Positions 25,459 to 37,100 of a stretch of 53,260 nucleotides of DNA are shown piece after piece; the stretch's first letter is position 1, and each line of letters opens with the position of its first letter. The stretch covers positions 1 to 53,260 of the forward strand of contig JAFGHI010000028.1 of assembly GCA_016930235.1 (NCBI GenBank), given 5' to 3'. A model generated the notes under the pieces. It was not told the DNA's origin. It did no database searches and was given only the letters and a program-made list of their open reading frames with translations. This stretch comes from Candidatus Omnitrophota bacterium. GTDB lineage: Bacteria; Omnitrophota; Omnitrophia; Omnitrophales; Aquincolibacteriaceae. Position numbers and translations under genes: made by a program.

Positions 25459-25912
25459 ACCGCGCCCGGTTGCTTACACAACTATCCAAGTTGTGAAGCA
25501 ACGCCCTTGCGCATTGGGCGCAAGGGTACTGCCGCAGTGTCCTTTTTCAGACTTCAGACGTCAAACCTCAGAGCCCAGACAGAAGAAAGCCAATGGCGAG
25601 CCCCTTTTCTCCTGTCTTTTCGAGGATCGTTCGGACCACGAAAAATGAATTCCGGTTGGAGTGGTCCTTACTGTTGCGAGGCGCTATTTTCCATTCCATA
25701 GAAAATAGCACCTCTTAACTCCTCTTTAAAGACAAGGAGAAAAGTGTTTCGAGATCCAAGCTTCAAGCCGCAAGCCTCAAAAAGCTTTTTGTAGCCCGAA
25801 GCCTGTAGCTTGCAGCCTGAAAAGGCCACCGCCGCGGTGTCCTTGCATCCATTACGCAAGGACGTCGCTTCACAACTTGGATAGTTGTGTAAGCGAGCGG
25901 GCGCTAGCGGTT
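25459..25912. repeat. Composite inverted-repeat element (~454 bp, non-coding)
   Basis: An imperfect outer inverted repeat of roughly 90 bases (25459-25550 with 25817-25912) encloses further nested arms. CACAAC...GTTGTG and CTTGCGC...GCGCAAG hairpins lie inside each outer arm. Further in, CTTTTCTCC near 25603 pairs with GGAGAAAAG near 25735. GGACCAC (25633) pairs with GTGGTCC (25661), and GCTATTTTC (25683) pairs with GAAAATAGC (25701). Segments such as 25548-25580 and 25757-25817 look like degenerate seven-base word repeats. The outer arm contains the same AAAAGGCCACCGCCGCGGTG core as the elements at 44263 and 46339. No long ORF is supported. The spacer 25459-25995 holds this element and a ~80-base leader. 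Confidence 0.85.
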
Positions 25913-25995
25913 TCAGATAGACTCTCGGGCTATACCTTCGCGAGAAAAAGCCGATAATCATAGAAAGGAACGACTGTCTTTAAGGGAGGTCGGCA

Positions 25996-26673
25996 ATGCT
26001 TCAATTGTGGTTATTTGTATTGCTGGGAGGAGCTCTTGGGGGGTGGATTGCTTGGAGCGCTACCCGTACGGCTGAGCGCAATCGATTTACAGGACGGGTC
26101 AAAGCCCTGGAGACGAAACTGCGCCTGACACAAGGTGAGGCCGGTACGCTGCGTGAAGAGCTTCAATCGGCCAAGCAGGAGTTGGCCCTTGTCGATGCGA
26201 GAATTGAATCCGTCAGGCTTGAAAAGCTCCACGCCATTAGCCGTCTCCATCACAAATTCAGAAAAACTATTTTGTTTGTGGGGACGGTTTATTTGGGGGT
26301 GGGGCTTGCCGGCGGGGGAATACTGGGTTGGCAGACCGCAAGCTGGAAACACCAAGCTGAAAAGACATCCAGGACCACCGAACTCCAATTGACTGCGGAA
26401 CTTTCCAAGCTTAAAGCAGAACTTTTCGAAAAAGAATTAAAGGACCTCCGTGCCAGCATTCAGGCCACCCAGAGAGAAATCATGGAGGAGAGGGTCTTAA
26501 AAGCGATTGCCCAGACAAAGTTAAGTATCTTTCTTGAAAGCCTTTCCCGGCAAAAAGGTGTTTCGGGATTTGTCGTGGATTACGAAAAATTACGCGATAA
26601 CTTACGCAAGGAAACACCCCTCCAGGAAGTTGTCATGGAGCCACTTTCAGCACTTACTCCCGCAAGGGTTTGA
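25996..26673 (+). CDS. Hypothetical membrane protein with coiled coils
   Basis: The 225-residue protein has an N-terminal membrane segment (about 3-20), a coiled coil (about 35-80, L-R-E-E-L-Q-S-A-K-Q-E-L heptads), a second glycine-rich membrane segment (about 92-112) and another coiled coil (125-175). Two spans with both ends helical suggest a hairpin anchored in the inner membrane with its coils on the same side. The family is unknown. It sits between the composite repeat and the giant gene. A TAAGGGAGG ribosome site precedes the ATG. Confidence 0.65.
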   Translation: MLQLWLFVLLGGALGGWIAWSATRTAERNRFTGRVKALETKLRLTQGEAGTLREELQSAKQELALVDARIESVRLEKLHAISRLHHKFRKTILFVGTVYLGVGLAGGGILGWQTASWKHQAEKTSRTTELQLTAELSKLKAELFEKELKDLRASIQATQREIMEERVLKAIAQTKLSIFLESLSRQKGVSGFVVDYEKLRDNLRKETPLQEVVMEPLSALTPARV

Positions 26674-26853
26674 CGTCCGTCCAAATTTTCAATACCCCGC
26701 AATTTTTGATGACTAGTTCTTTCTAGCAGGAAGGGTCATTCCTAAACATTCCCTTAAATATACAAGCATGCGGTTTGCGAAAAAAGTCCAATTAGTGTAT
26801 CTTTCCCTATCTTGTTATCTCATCGCGAGTTAGCTTTTTAAACAAGGGATAGA

Positions 26854-28160
26854 ATGCCGGGCACATTCAAGACAAAAAAACATAGTCTAGCTTCTCGTCT
26901 TCTCTCTACATTTCTGTCTGTGAGCATGATCCTGCTTAATCTCTATGAATTTTCTCCTTCAGCTTATGCCCAGGCGCAAGTGTTTGAAACCTACCAGCTT
27001 TTACCGAGTGGATCCCCGATCCAAATATCCCCTGAGTTAGGTTCTGTCGAGGAGTTTCTTCGGGGTGAATCGGGGAAAGCGATGATCTATATCCAGGATG
27101 CCCACGATTCGTTGGACGCTCAAACGAAAATTGCGGGATTGATTCAATCGTTAGTCCATGACTATGGGGTCCAAACTGTTTTTGAGGAAGGTTATGAGGG
27201 GCGTGTCCCGACCGACCATTACTTTGGATCCATTCAGGATCCTGAGATTAAAGAGAAGGTTTCTTATTATCTTCTTGACCAGCTTCAAATCAGCGGTGCC
27301 GAATACGCCCATATTAACCGAAAGAAAGATTTCAAACTCATCGGGGCCGACAGCATTGATTTGCATCTTAAGAATGTGGAGTGGTACCGCGAGAATGAAA
27401 GACTCAAGAAGAAAACAAACCGTGACCTTAAGAGAATCGAAAAAGAAATCCGGGGATTATCCCAACGATTATTTTCCAAAGAGATCCGGGAATGGTTGGA
27501 TTTAAGAGACCGTTTGGATCATGACAAGCTGGATCTTTTCCATTACCTTCAAAGATTGTACCTCTTACGCCCAAAATCAGATCGCGAGCAAACCTTTCCC
27601 GAAAAATATCCCGCCATTTCAGTTGTTCTCAATGTCTCGAAACTGAACGATCAAGAAGCGCAGGATTACGAAAAAAGATTGGACGGGACGCTGCTTTTTA
27701 GAGAGATTGAGGGCTTGGAGAGGGAAGTGACGGGAAATTATCTCAAAAGCCAGAAAGAAATCGATCTTTTCGAATATGTCGCCAAAATCAAGCGTTTACA
27801 GAAGCTGACGGATCTCGGTATCACGCAGGCAGAATTTCAAGTCGTCCGCGAATCTTTAAGCGGTTTAACCACTCGCCGAATCGGTCAATATCTCGCCGAA
27901 GAAAAGAAAGAAGCCCTTGTCTTATCCAAGAGATGGGAAACGAATATCCAAAGTGCCATTTCGTTTTACGAAACGGCTTACCAGAGAGATGAGATTGCCG
28001 AGAAGAAGATTGATGAATTTGTCCAAAATCCGGATGAGAAGATGGCCGTCATGGTTTTCGGGGGATTTCATACGCAAAATATCAAGGAGAAGCTTCGCTC
28101 GAAGGGCGTGTCGTACTTGATTGTGACTCCGAAGATGGAGGCCTTTAACCTCGAACACGA
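26854..28160 (+). other. Giant protein domain 1: signal segment plus ChaN/EreA-like fold
   Basis: The segment Y-I-Q-D-A-H-D (from residue 80), F-E-E-G-Y-E-G, and the late G-G-F-H (403-406) with Y-L-I-V-T-P-K form the characteristic skeleton of the ChaN/erythromycin-esterase/Tiki superfamily, in which His and Glu residues line the active site. The central part is a long charged coiled region. A signal-like N-terminus means this domain probably lies outside the cytoplasm. Catalytic function is unproven. Confidence 0.6.
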
Positions 28161-31100
28161 GAATCGTTACAAAGATTTGATGCGGACCGTGAGCGGATTT
28201 CAGGCCGATGATGGTACAGTTCGCGAAGCCACACCGCCTTTTCGTCTCTTAGAAGCACCTCGTGCTCAACTTATGACTCAACAGGATCTCGAGCGGCGTA
28301 TCCAACTCCTGTCTCAAGTGGCCACTCGCGGCAAAGGTGAACCCCGCTTTCTCCTCCACAGGCGTTTAGATTTGGTCCGAAGTGAACTTCGGGAAAAATC
28401 TCATCGGTTTGAAGTGTCCGATTTGATTGATGTTACGACACCCTTCGGCCGTCAAAGGATGGTGAGCGCTTATGAGAGGCTGAATGGTTACGCCAGTGCT
28501 GAAGAATTGGCCGCAGAACTTGAGATTACGACCGAGCATGTCAAGAGCCCCAATGAAGCTGCTTGGAGATTGTTCCAGAAAGTGGATTGGGAACAGGTTA
28601 ATCGCGAACGCGAGGAGCAAGGCCTTTTTCCTTTTTATCCAAAGTTGATCGGTGCAAAATCAAAACGGGTATGGAATAAAATACTGGCCCATATCGAAGA
28701 AAGAGGGGGTATTTCCACGGTCCTCGAGATAGCCAATGATTTGGATTTGACCGAGTGGACTGTTTATGATCATGTCAAAAATATCGATTGGGATCATATC
28801 AACAGGGTGCAGGTTGCCAAAGGTCGCGTTCCGCTATTTGTGTTCTATCGAAAGGCGCCCAACAATACCGTTCGACGAGTCGATCAAAAATTGGGCCTTT
28901 TAGGCAATGGGCTTAAGTATCTTCGCGAAAATGGGGATATTTATGACATTCTGAAGTTAACGGAGAGCTATTATTACCAGCGGCTTCGTGATGCAGGTTT
29001 ACCCGTTTCCGGTTACGATTCCCGCGGTTTTCGTTCCTACCGGCTCTACACGCTTCCCGTCATTTATTGCCTGTTCCAGGAACAATTTAAAAGGCTTACA
29101 AGTCATGGGGGGCCGCGGGAACAGGCCCTTCAATTTTTGCAGGATACGCTGCGGCTGGTGATTAAAAAAATGCCTTTGGATTTAATACCCGTCGGAAGTA
29201 GTAAAAGGATCCTACCGCGTTCGGAAATCCTTCACGATTATTTTCAGGTTCAAGTACCGCGTGCAGTCATGATCAGCGTCGATCAATTCGCGGCCTTTAA
29301 TGCCGAAGGTTTCGAAGCCAACCTGAATCGTGTTTTAAACTGGGATTTTCCGCTCGTGGAGAGTATTTATCCGGTGGATCGGATTGGTGGAGATGAGAAA
29401 CCCGTCGTCAATATTTCGGATTATATGACCGTCATGCAAACCCTTCGGGAAACAGAGGAAGGCTTGGGATTTCAAAGCGTGGGCCGCGCCGAGTTAAGAA
29501 AGGGTGAGTTTGATAACGATGCGATTCTTGAGGTTCAGCAATATTTTCAATCTTTTTATGACGGAGCCTCGATTTTCACAAAGTTTCAGGATCTTTATCG
29601 TGAACTATCACCCATGCAGCGCGAAGCATTCCTCGTTTATTTTCAATACCACCGTCAAACGGGGAATTGGCCCGCCAATCAGGTTGTAGCAAGGTTATTG
29701 GATAAGTCACAGATGATCACTTCCCGCTACGTGATGGAAGGACTCCTTCCCAAGGCCCGAGATTTGGGAATTCCTTATCTTCCGTGGAGAAAGGTAAGAA
29801 GACAAGAGGTATCATTGAAGATGGTTGAGCTGGATCAAGATGACTCCAATCAACTCCACAACGCTTTACTCGGCGTCACCCGCCCCACGGATCAAGAAAT
29901 TGGAATGGCCAGTCAGTTGTTTCAACGTGCTTTTATGAAATTTGGGACAGATGTGCTAGGCCGCGCAAAAGAACTCTACGCACGACTAAGTTCCGGCGAG
30001 CGTCTCATGTTTCTTACGCTCCTTCAAGCCCAGCGGCAGTTTGATTTTTGGGTGGGTGACAATGTCGTCCTCTATCTTCTCAAAACGAGCGGGCATGTGC
30101 CGTCAGATTATCCGCAGACCTCCGTTCAAGCGCTCACGCATCGTTTAGCTGAAAAAATAAACGGGCAAGGCTATTTCCAGCTTCCTTCTTCGAGAATCAC
30201 CGAGTCTGTGCATTTTGAGGACATTGATCTCGAGGCATTCGAGACGGGTTTTGTCCAACTTGCGCGTGTTTTTGAATATCGCTCGGAGGTTCGGAAAACT
30301 AGTTTGATAAGGGGAAAAACGAAAGATGTTAAGAGGCAAATTTTTCAAAATTTGTGGAAAGCTGTAGAAATTGTGGGCTGGAGCGGTGCTTTGATTGCTG
30401 CGGGGTTGTGCTTTGCTTTTCTCCCGGCTGCTGCGATCATTTCTTTTCTGCCCATTTTTCTGGAGGGTTGGGGAATTGTCGGTTTTTCGATTATTGCAAG
30501 CCGGTATAAAGGGCAGTACCTTAAACAAATAGCGATTATGGCCGGGGGCGTTGCCTTTCTTTTTTTGGCTTTTCACGTTATGCTTCCGTCTTTCATCCCA
30601 ACCTTGAATTTGTCCCGTGATGTTGTGAATGTTTTTGTGAGCATCGGAATTTCATCCGCCTCCGTTTTCTTGGGGGTCTTGTTATCAAAATTTGTGAGCG
30701 GAAAATTATTTCCTAGATTGCAAGATAATGAAAAGTGGGGAGTTTTGTCAGCTTTGAAATGGGCTCTTGGGGTGGGGATAGGTGCTGGTTATTACCTCTA
30801 TTATATGCTGTTCCCTTTTTTAAGAGAGAATATTACGGGCATTCAGGTGCCTTATTTGGGGCCAGAGACATCCCTGGCGACTTTAAGATTTGCCTTTGAT
30901 ATCAGCGTTGCCGCCTTTACGACTCAAGTCCCCTTAGCCATTGTCCTTGGCGCGGCCTTCGGAGAAAATCAGTCTTTGAAAGGGGACCTTCAATCTTTTC
31001 GTAAATCCCGGATGCTCCGGTCTTTCTTGAGTATTTATCCTGTTCTTTTTATTTTTTGGTGTTCGGTGATGATCCCCTTATGGTTCTTTTTCCCGGCGGT

Positions 31101-34100
31101 TACCCTGGGGTTTAAAATTATTCATGCTTCCGTGACCGTTTTGTGGAATGGGATTTTCCGTGTGATTGTCGCTTGGATCTTCGGCAGTGTGCATATCAAA
31201 AAGGACGTTGAGTGGATTGACGGAAGGAAAAAGAGGGGCCGAATGAATCCATTCTTATCAAGAATCAGCTATCCCTATCCTGTCCGTCATCATGAGCGCC
31301 GGAGGAAACCCGATAAAGCTCAAGTGCCGTCAAGTGAGTCCCCGAATCGCATTGAACTCCTGATCTTCGATTTGGACGGAACTCTTCATGATTCTCCTCT
31401 TCTGGAAGAGGCCTATAAGCAATCGGCCTATCGGTTATATCAAGAAAGGTTTGGCGGATCGCTTCAAGATGCAGAGAAGATGGTGGAAGCCCGTCGCATA
31501 CGAATCCGTGGTCCCCAAAGACATGAAGGACAAACCGAGGCTTTAGAATCTTTTGGCATTTCTTATCCTGAGATAGCGGAATATTACGAACGGTTGGCGT
31601 CTGATGTTCCGAAATATGTGAGCCCTAACTCGGTCTTGGAAAAGGTTCTCGAATCACTGTCACAGAAATATTACTTGGTCGTAGCGACCAATGCGCCGGA
31701 ACGTATTGCCAGGACGGTCTTAGCAGCTCTTGGAGTGTCCGATTTAATTGAAAATGTTTATGCGCGAAACCAAACAGGGTTTCACAAGCCGGATCGGCGC
31801 TTGTACGAGCTCATCGGGAAAGATTTCCGTGTTGCTCGTGATCAAATCGTTGTCGTAGGTGACCGTGATCAAGTGGATCTTGGCCCGGCGCGCGAATTAG
31901 GGATGCATGGTGTTTTAGTTGCCAACCCTGACGATCTGGCCGTTCGGTTAAGAATCGAAATCAAACAAATTGAAGCCGCGTTATCCCAACGTTCCGAAGG
32001 GCGGACATTTTCTAAAACAGGGAAAGCTGCTATTTGGAAAACCATCCAAGTCCTGGGTTGGTCCGGTGCCTTTTTTGCAGCTATCGCATCTGTTTATTTT
32101 CTGCCTTTCATGAAAACCATGTTGGCCTATTTGCCTGTGATGGCCGAAGGCTGGGCCATTATTGCGCTCTTGATTTATTCCAGCCAATTCAGAGATCAAA
32201 ATCTGAAACAATTCTCCGTTGTGTTTCTCGGCTTTGCCATGATTTTCGGATTCTTTCATTTCGGATTACCGGTGGTGATGCCGGGGCTTGAGATGAGTTT
32301 TGATCCCAATCCGATCAAGATTGTATCGGGGATGCTGATTCGATTCACCGCCATCTTTATCGGGACTTTTCTTTCGGAATATATTCTTAATAGAATGAGG
32401 GCTCCTTCCAAAGGCGAAACGGTTAAGTGGAAACCGAAAAGTGCTATACGGTGGGCGCTTGGGAACGGTGTTCTCTACGGTTATTATCTTTATACGGTTT
32501 TTTATCCTTATCAAGCCAATGCCTTTCAGAATCTGAGTCTTCCATTTTTCAGTCCTGAGAGATCGATCTCCATTCTTAAAACGATCTTTGATCTGAGTTT
32601 TGTTACCTTTCTGACTCATGCAATGTTGATCATTGTTCTGGGTGCCGCCTTTGGTGAAAGCAAGAATGTTCTTAACGATTTAAAGAGCGTTACCCGGGGT
32701 TGGCGGCCTTTTTTTCAATCCCGTACGATCAAGACATTCAGGATGTTTTATCCCGCCAACTTTCTCTTTTGGACAATCCCGCTTTCAACACTTTGGTTTT
32801 TCTTTCCTCAACCGACACTTAGTTTCAAACTGGTTCATGGGCTGATGACCATTGTGCATTACCTATTTGTTCGCTCTCTCGTCGTTTGGCTCTTTAATGG
32901 AGAGGAAGCCTCAGAACAGCTTGTTCAAAAAGGGGACAAGTCAGAATTGCGAGGTCACGAAATCATCGAAGCGGATCTGCCTCAGGCTAAAGTGGCGGAG
33001 ATTGCGGCTTTTTCCAGGAGATTGAGACAAAGGGCCGAGGAGATTCTCCGGAAATATCCGGTTGAAAGGAGACAGGTCAGGCTTAAAAAAGAAGATAACA
33101 CACCCGTAACGCCGGCCGATTTGGAAATTCAGGCAGCGTTCATGAGGATGGTCCTGGCGCAATATCCGGATCATTATGTGTGGGGAGAGGAACGTTTAAG
33201 AGGGAAAGTCGTTGCAGCAAATGAAGCGAACCGCCGCTTGGCCGATCATATCTGGATCATTGCTCCGATTGACGGGACAAAGGGATTCTCAAGGGGGAAT
33301 TATATGTACGGGGTATCCATCGCCCATTATTTTAAAGGGCGTCCCGTCCACGCTCTGATTTTTCTTCCCGAATATCGTGATGGGGTGACGCTTGAAGCCT
33401 TTCAAGGCGTTCCGGGTGTTTATTTGAACGGAGGTCTTAGCCCTCTTGTTTTACCGAGGGGAGAAAAATTGCCTGGAAAGCTTAAGGCAAGTGTCAGCGG
33501 GGCAAAGGATATTGCAGATAATCTGAGAAAGAATATCCGTGAGGCCGTACGTCACGCTCTAGCAGGAAAGGGGGCTGGAAATGTCGGCTTTGCCCACAGG
33601 CATCGTTCGGCAATTTTTCGAACGGCGCAAATGATCCTGGAAGATGCGTACGTTTTTTCCGCAATCCTCAATTATGGTCAAGGAGGCCCCAAGATGTGGG
33701 ACATTGCTGCGACATCTTTTCTGGTTGAAAAAGCGGGAGGTGAAGCGCTTGTCCTTGAACAGGCTGAACTAAAACCGGCCTTGGAAATATTTCACCGGGA
33801 CATTTTGGGAAAGCCGGGGCATAAGGAATATTACGACTACGCTGAGCTAAAACCGGGTGTGGTCCAATGGGTCAAACCGATCATTCTCCGAGAGGTTGAG
33901 AAGGACCAAGGCCGAGGCGAACTTAGAATCAGTTACGTTCCGAATGCAGTGTTCGGGGATCAAGGGAGTAAAGGGTGGCAAGAGGTGCGTCCTGAGGTCG
34001 AAACGCAATTACTTTATTGGCAGGATTTGCTGCGTTATGCGAAGGCTTCTGAATTCGAGTTTCTTCTTTTCCTCTTGGATGAGATTAAGAAGACGGCGAA

Positions 34101-37100
34101 ATGGATTGATGACTATATTTTTGAGGCCCCCGAAAAAGATGTTTTGGTGGATCAATACCAAGAACTCGACAAAGAAACGGATGCGCTGCTTTTGGATCGA
34201 ATTGTTCATGAGCCGGATTATTTTTCGGTCGAGCGCTTGTTTAAGATTGCGATCGACTTTGGGATCGCTGAAAATTTGATCTATCGTTCCGTCGTTCGGA
34301 GAAAAATCGGCTTTTGGCCATTTGCCCGGAAATATTTCCGTTTTAAAAGAAAACCGCTGACCATGTTTTCTTCTCTCGAAAGAAATGTGCTGTTTCCGCT
34401 GGTTGCGGGATTTTTGGTTTACAGCCTGCTTCAAATTTATGACCGTGATTGGCAGATGGGTGTTTTTTTGACGGGAACAATTCTTTTTGCGGTTGCGGCA
34501 ATCATCCCGTCGGTGCTTTCGGTTTACCGTTCGCGATACAAGAGTTGGAACCGGAGCATTCAAGGGATGCTGGATAAGCTTGAAGAAATCAATCCCAATA
34601 CTTCCTGGCCTCCCCGGATGAAGGAATTAGAAGAACGGGAGGCGAGGGAACTGGCCGTCAGTATTTACGGGCGGCTGGAAGGGATTAGCGTGGCCCAGGC
34701 CGGTAGACAATGGAGTACCGGTAATCCCGTCGAAGGTTTGGGAAAAAGTTATGCCATCGAATCCAATGAGATTACTTCCGGGAAAAATCTCGGACCTGGC
34801 TCTACGGTGATGCGTGTCGGACCCCTTATTTTTATCCGATTACAAGAGGGTGGTTCGCAAAAGCTTCAGCGGCGGATTGAAGCAATTCAGCGTCAGTTGG
34901 GAGATCTCTACGAAACGTATGCCGGCAATATCCTTTTTATCCAGAAGCCCGATTATTCGAACAAATTTGTTGGTCTTGCGTCTACGGAGGCCGCGCTTTC
35001 TCCATCTTCACTTCATGCGGTTGCCGTGATGCTGTCTCAGGCCGAAACGATCTGGGGGGGGACGGTAGGCGTTTTCGGGGCCGGGAACGGAATTTTGGCC
35101 GCGGCGGCGCTGGCCTTGGGGGCCCGAAAAGTTTTTCTCTTCGACCGTAAAGAACGCGAATTGGAAAAAGCGGAGACAATTTTAAAGGCGCAAGGTTGGC
35201 GGGAATTCGACGGTGAGGAAGGCGATTTTGTTATCAAAAAGTTGGACTTAACAAGTTCTTTATTCAGTGAATACGTCGAAGAAGAAGATTTGCCCAACCA
35301 GATTCAAGTCGGGATTGCCAATATCGGCCCCTGGGCCATTTACAGGAACGCGAATAGGCGGGTGGCCGAAGAGGTCAGCCAGTGGTCCGGGATGGAGCTT
35401 TTTATCAATTCGGGTTATCAAGGGGAAATGACCACTCGCCTTGGCCATGAGCAGGAAGCCCGTAAGGTCCAGGATTTATTCAAGGAAAATGGCTTTGAAA
35501 CGCATGAAATCATCAATCCTAAAAATAGAATTATCGTTGCGGTCCGCCAGACAAGATCGGAGTTGCGGGAATCCAAAGAGAGTTTTCCCGGCGCCGGGAA
35601 AATTGATGTAACAAGCGGACAAAATCAAGGAAGTTTTCCAGACGTCTGGAAAACTCAGGTTCATGGAGTCAGCAAAGGTTTGCGTTCGGAAGGGCGTGAA
35701 AGCAAAGGGAATTTTCCGAACGTCCGGAAAATTCAAGAATTCCGGAATTGGCTGGCAGGGATTCATTATCTGAGGGACCCCGCCGGGGATTTTCGTCTTA
35801 TCCAAAAAGAGATTCGGCGATTAGAAGATGTGCCTCTCACCCAACCCTCTCCCCAAAGGGGAGAGGAGGAAGAAGGGGCTAGGGGTATTGATACCCTCTC
35901 CCTCCCAGAGGGAGAGGGAAAGGGTGAGGGTGATGAGCTTTCTCAATTAAAAGAATTATTTGCTTCGAAGCTTTTATCCGAATTGGTAAATCATCCGGAT
36001 ACCCATACCGCCAACGATCTTCTTGCGATTGCGCTTGAACTGGATTTGAACCGGCTCCGGATTCTCCAGGTCTTGAATCAATCCCCGATGGGGTATTTGC
36101 GCTTTGCCTGGCGGTATCAGCGCTTTGAATCGTCACACGCACGCGGTCGCAGAGTAGGAGTCTTCGGAAAACTGCTCGGCTTGTCGGTTTCTCTGTTATC
36201 TCTTTGGTTTATCTCGAGTGCCGTTAGCTATTATGCCTCACCCTGGTGGGCTCTTCTTTTCCTCGGTGTTTTTTCGATTGTGTATTTTCAAAATAAAATT
36301 CCCGATTGGCTCGGCCCCTATGTTTATTACAAATATTGGAAAGAGTCCCGGGAGGGTATGAAAGACCGTGTCAAGGCCATGATCGGACGCGAAGAAAAAC
36401 CCTCGCGTTCCGAGCTGCACTCATCTCCGACTGAGCTGCACGAAGATATCCCTAATCAAATCGTGACGGTGATCGGCGATGCCCTCAATGCGGAAGATTT
36501 TCAGATCGGGACCCTGACCTGGGTGCCGATGATGAGGATGATTTCAGAAGAAGGCAATAGATCTTATTGGGACGCCGTTTCGAAAATTCTCCGGGTTAAA
36601 GATAGCGAAACCTTCTTTTTAGGCTCAAGGTTTCAAGAGCCGGCGGAAATTATTTCTGAACTCGATTCCTTACTTCGTCAGGCTTTTCTGGCTGGAGAGA
36701 TTGTGAATCAAGCATCGGTTGCTTTCTATCATGTGTATACGCATGTGGCACAGCCGGATGATGGGACCATTCAGGCGGTAAGAGACGTTTTGGTTCAGGC
36801 TTTAGACGATGAGCGTGACCGAATGGTTTCAATAGCTACCTTGGGGCTTTTGTATTGGGCAATAACCGAAGGATTCAATGGGGGGCTGGAAACAGAATCC
36901 TTCAGTCAAAATAGGAGCATTCGGCCGGTTCTTGAGAAGCTGCGTGCCTTTTCTCCGAATGCCGGGAAAGAAGAACTGATGCAGGCAGTCGGGATGTCAA
37001 ACGGGATTGTGACTCTTATGGAGTCTGCCCAAGTTCCCGGTAAGGCGGGACATTCCGCCGAGGAGGAAAAAGTCGATTCCGGAAGTTCGCTTTTTGCGGA

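Noticed and set aside
25507-25701. Short ORFs within the composite repeat
   Set aside because: They run through inverted-repeat arms, lack ribosome sites and give low-complexity peptides.
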